From Spirochaetaceae bacterium (GTDB taxonomy: Bacteria > Spirochaetota > Spirochaetia > Treponematales > Breznakiellaceae): a stretch of 5,310 bases of DNA. The notes beneath the pieces were generated by a model. It saw nothing but the letters and a program-made list of their open reading frames with translations. It did no database searches and was not told the origin of the DNA. The translations under genes and the position numbers were made by a program. Location of the stretch: positions 1 to 5,310 of the forward strand of contig JAITHF010000210.1 in NCBI GenBank assembly GCA_031280115.1, given 5' to 3'. This document shows, one piece after another, positions 4,372-5,310 of this stretch; position 1 is the first letter of the stretch, and every line of letters begins with the position of its first letter.

Positions 4372-4818
4372 ATGAACTTGAAGTCAGTACTTTCAAAAGA
4401 AACCATCAGCCTTCACTTGAAGGGGACCACTAAAGAAGCGATAATCGGCGAACTGCTTGATATACTTGTTGCCGCAAATAAGATTCAGGACCGGGAGATG
4501 GCTTTTGCCGCGGTCATGGACCGGGAGGCGAAGATGTCAACCGGCATGAAGCACGGTATCGCTATTCCCCACGGAAAAAGTTCCTCCATCCGCGATCTTG
4601 TGGCTTGTATCGGAATTTCTGATTCGCCGGTTGAATTTGACGCCCTCGACAATCAGCCCTGTCGGATATTTATTATGACCCTCTCTCCTATTGAAAAAAC
4701 CGGCCCTCACCTCCAGTTCCTCGCGGAGATAAGCCTGCTCTTTAAAAGCTCCGAAAAGCGGGGGGAAATTCTTGCCGCTTCAACACCGGAAGCGATATTA
4801 CACGTGCTTGCTGATTAA
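4372..4818 (+). CDS. ptsN: PTS IIA domain protein, fructose/nitrogen-regulatory type (PtsN-like)
   Basis: This 148-residue protein is a single PTS EIIA domain of the fructose-mannitol/Ntr family. The phosphorylated histidine is His67 in the G62-I-A-I-P-H67-G motif, and a second conserved histidine lies in G111-P-H113-LQFLAE. Such proteins take phosphate from HPr or NPr. The form without attached IIB or IIC domains, as here, usually regulates metabolism or ion transport rather than moving sugar. Length fits PtsN (about 150-160 residues). The start at MNLKSVLS matches the family N-terminus, yet no Shine-Dalgarno sequence precedes it and the promoter at 4336-4364 predicts transcription starting at the ATG, so translation is probably leaderless. 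It stands alone between terminators, not next to rpoN or other PTS genes. Whether it is a true PtsN or an orphan fructose-type IIA cannot be decided from this window. Confidence 0.9.
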   Translation: MNLKSVLSKETISLHLKGTTKEAIIGELLDILVAANKIQDREMAFAAVMDREAKMSTGMKHGIAIPHGKSSSIRDLVACIGISDSPVEFDALDNQPCRIFIMTLSPIEKTGPHLQFLAEISLLFKSSEKRGEILAASTPEAILHVLAD

Positions 4819-4927
4819 CTAAAAGGGGGGATGGCCAGGGGGTCCGCAGCGCGGGGCGCGGCGGGCAGCCTAGCATGAAAGGCGCAATGCCAGAGGGGGT
4901 CTTGCCCGGCGGCGGAGATAAAAGGAG

Positions 4928-4960
4928 GAGTGAGCGCAGACGCCCGCTCCTCACCGATTA
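4928..4960. terminator. Bidirectional terminator between convergent genes
   Basis: GAG-t-GAGCG (4928-4936) pairs with CGCTC-CTC (4945-4952), giving eight pairs with one bulged T and an eight-base loop. An alternative GTGAG/CTCAC pairing (4930-4934 with 4950-4954) is also possible. On the + strand the stem is followed by ATTATTTTACATTT. On the - strand it is followed by CCTTTTATC. It lies between the ends of the PTS IIA gene and the HEAT-repeat gene and could serve both. Confidence 0.6.
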
Positions 4961-4980
4961 TTTTACATTTCGGCAGCCGG

Positions 4981-5310
4981 CTATTCGCCTATATTCTCCA
5001 GCGCCTCTTGCGCCAGTTGCTGAACGCCATAGCTCCACTCCAACGCCAGAACCTGCCGTAACACTGGCCGGCCTGCGGTGTTGCCGGTGGAACCCAGGGC
5101 CGGAATAAGCGCCCGCATAAACCGTTCGTCCCTATCGGTAACAATGCCTCGTTCCAGCTTATTGTTAATAAAATCAATAAAGGAACTCAACAGCTTCGCC
5201 GCATCTTCGGAGGCGAGCTTTTTCAAAGCCGCCACAACCCCAAGTTTCTCTTCTTCGTCTACGCCGTACCGGAATGAACGCTCAAGAAGGGGATACACGC
5301 TTTCGTCCTC
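4981..5310 (-). CDS. HEAT-repeat protein, C-terminal part (runs off the window)
   Basis: Only the last 109 codons and the stop (TAG, 4983-4981) are visible. The frame is open to the window edge, so the gene starts beyond 5310; a GTG at 5298 lies in this frame but has no ribosome-binding site before it and is probably internal. The visible part is almost all amphipathic helices in pairs: LGVVAALKKLASEDAAKLL, then RFMRALIPALGSTGNTAGRP and a final VQQLAQEALENIGE. The pattern of helix, a short turn such as GSTGN, then an 'R-P-V-L' helix is typical of HEAT/armadillo-type repeats, which form protein-binding solenoids. No signal peptide can be judged without the N-terminus. It is convergent with the PTS IIA gene. 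The repeat class is a fair call; the function is unknown. Confidence 0.7.
   Translation of the reverse strand, partial: EDESVYPLLERSFRYGVDEEEKLGVVAALKKLASEDAAKLLSSFIDFINNKLERGIVTDRDERFMRALIPALGSTGNTAGRPVLRQVLALEWSYGVQQLAQEALENIGE

Noticed and set aside
4831..4878. Tiny reading frame of 15 codons starting ATG at 4831 after a G6 run
   Set aside because: The G-run touches the ATG with no spacing, the peptide is simple Ala/Gly/Arg from GC-rich DNA, and nothing supports it.
4875..5108. Plus-strand frame of 77 codons over the end of the HEAT-repeat gene
   Set aside because: It crosses the terminator hairpin and lies opposite the better-supported HEAT-repeat frame; low-complexity Arg/Pro composition.

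Overview
The window looks like part of a chromosome from a spirochaete, most likely a Treponema-type bacterium of moderate to high GC content. This is inferred from the style of the genes: two outer-membrane barrel proteins with the GGADPK-x-YEGGGGW-x-GS-x-EYRF signature, a TPR-type periplasmic repeat protein, a HEAT-repeat protein and a stand-alone PTS IIA protein. No marker gene settles the species.

Layout. Bases 1-283 have no gene and hold a GC-rich cluster of small hairpins and G-runs, ending in a sigma70-like promoter. This drives a 74-aa PC4/YdbC-type single-strand nucleic-acid-binding protein that starts at TTG (284-508, +). Seven bases later, and convergent with it, ends an exported protein with three TPR-like repeats (516-1382, -). 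Behind that, on the same strand, lie a pgsA-type CDP-alcohol phosphatidyltransferase (1477-2088, -) and a tRNA-Val with anticodon UAC (2219-2292, -). From about 2340 the direction changes. Two tandem outer-membrane paralogues follow on the + strand: a 181-aa barrel-only protein (2480-3025) and a 346-aa barrel plus OmpA-domain protein (3209-4249). Each has a nearly identical promoter and leader. A 148-aa PTS IIA/PtsN-like protein (4372-4818, +) follows, with a strong promoter so close to its ATG that the mRNA is probably leaderless. A two-way terminator separates it from the 3' end of a HEAT-repeat gene that runs off the window (4981-5310, -).

How the genes relate. The genes mostly look independently transcribed: I can propose a promoter for each complete gene and terminators at 3076-3117, 4274-4311 and 4928-4960. 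Most products concern the envelope (phosphatidylglycerol synthesis, OmpA-type peptidoglycan/outer-membrane linkage, a second barrel, a periplasmic TPR protein), but I see no single operon or new defence or biosynthetic system. The points most worth a second look are the duplicated omp pair, with a G8 tract in one copy and a possible G-tract frameshift in the other; the leaderless ptsN-like transcript; strongly folded leaders that end right at the ribosome-binding site of two genes; and a small palindromic element found in two intergenic regions.
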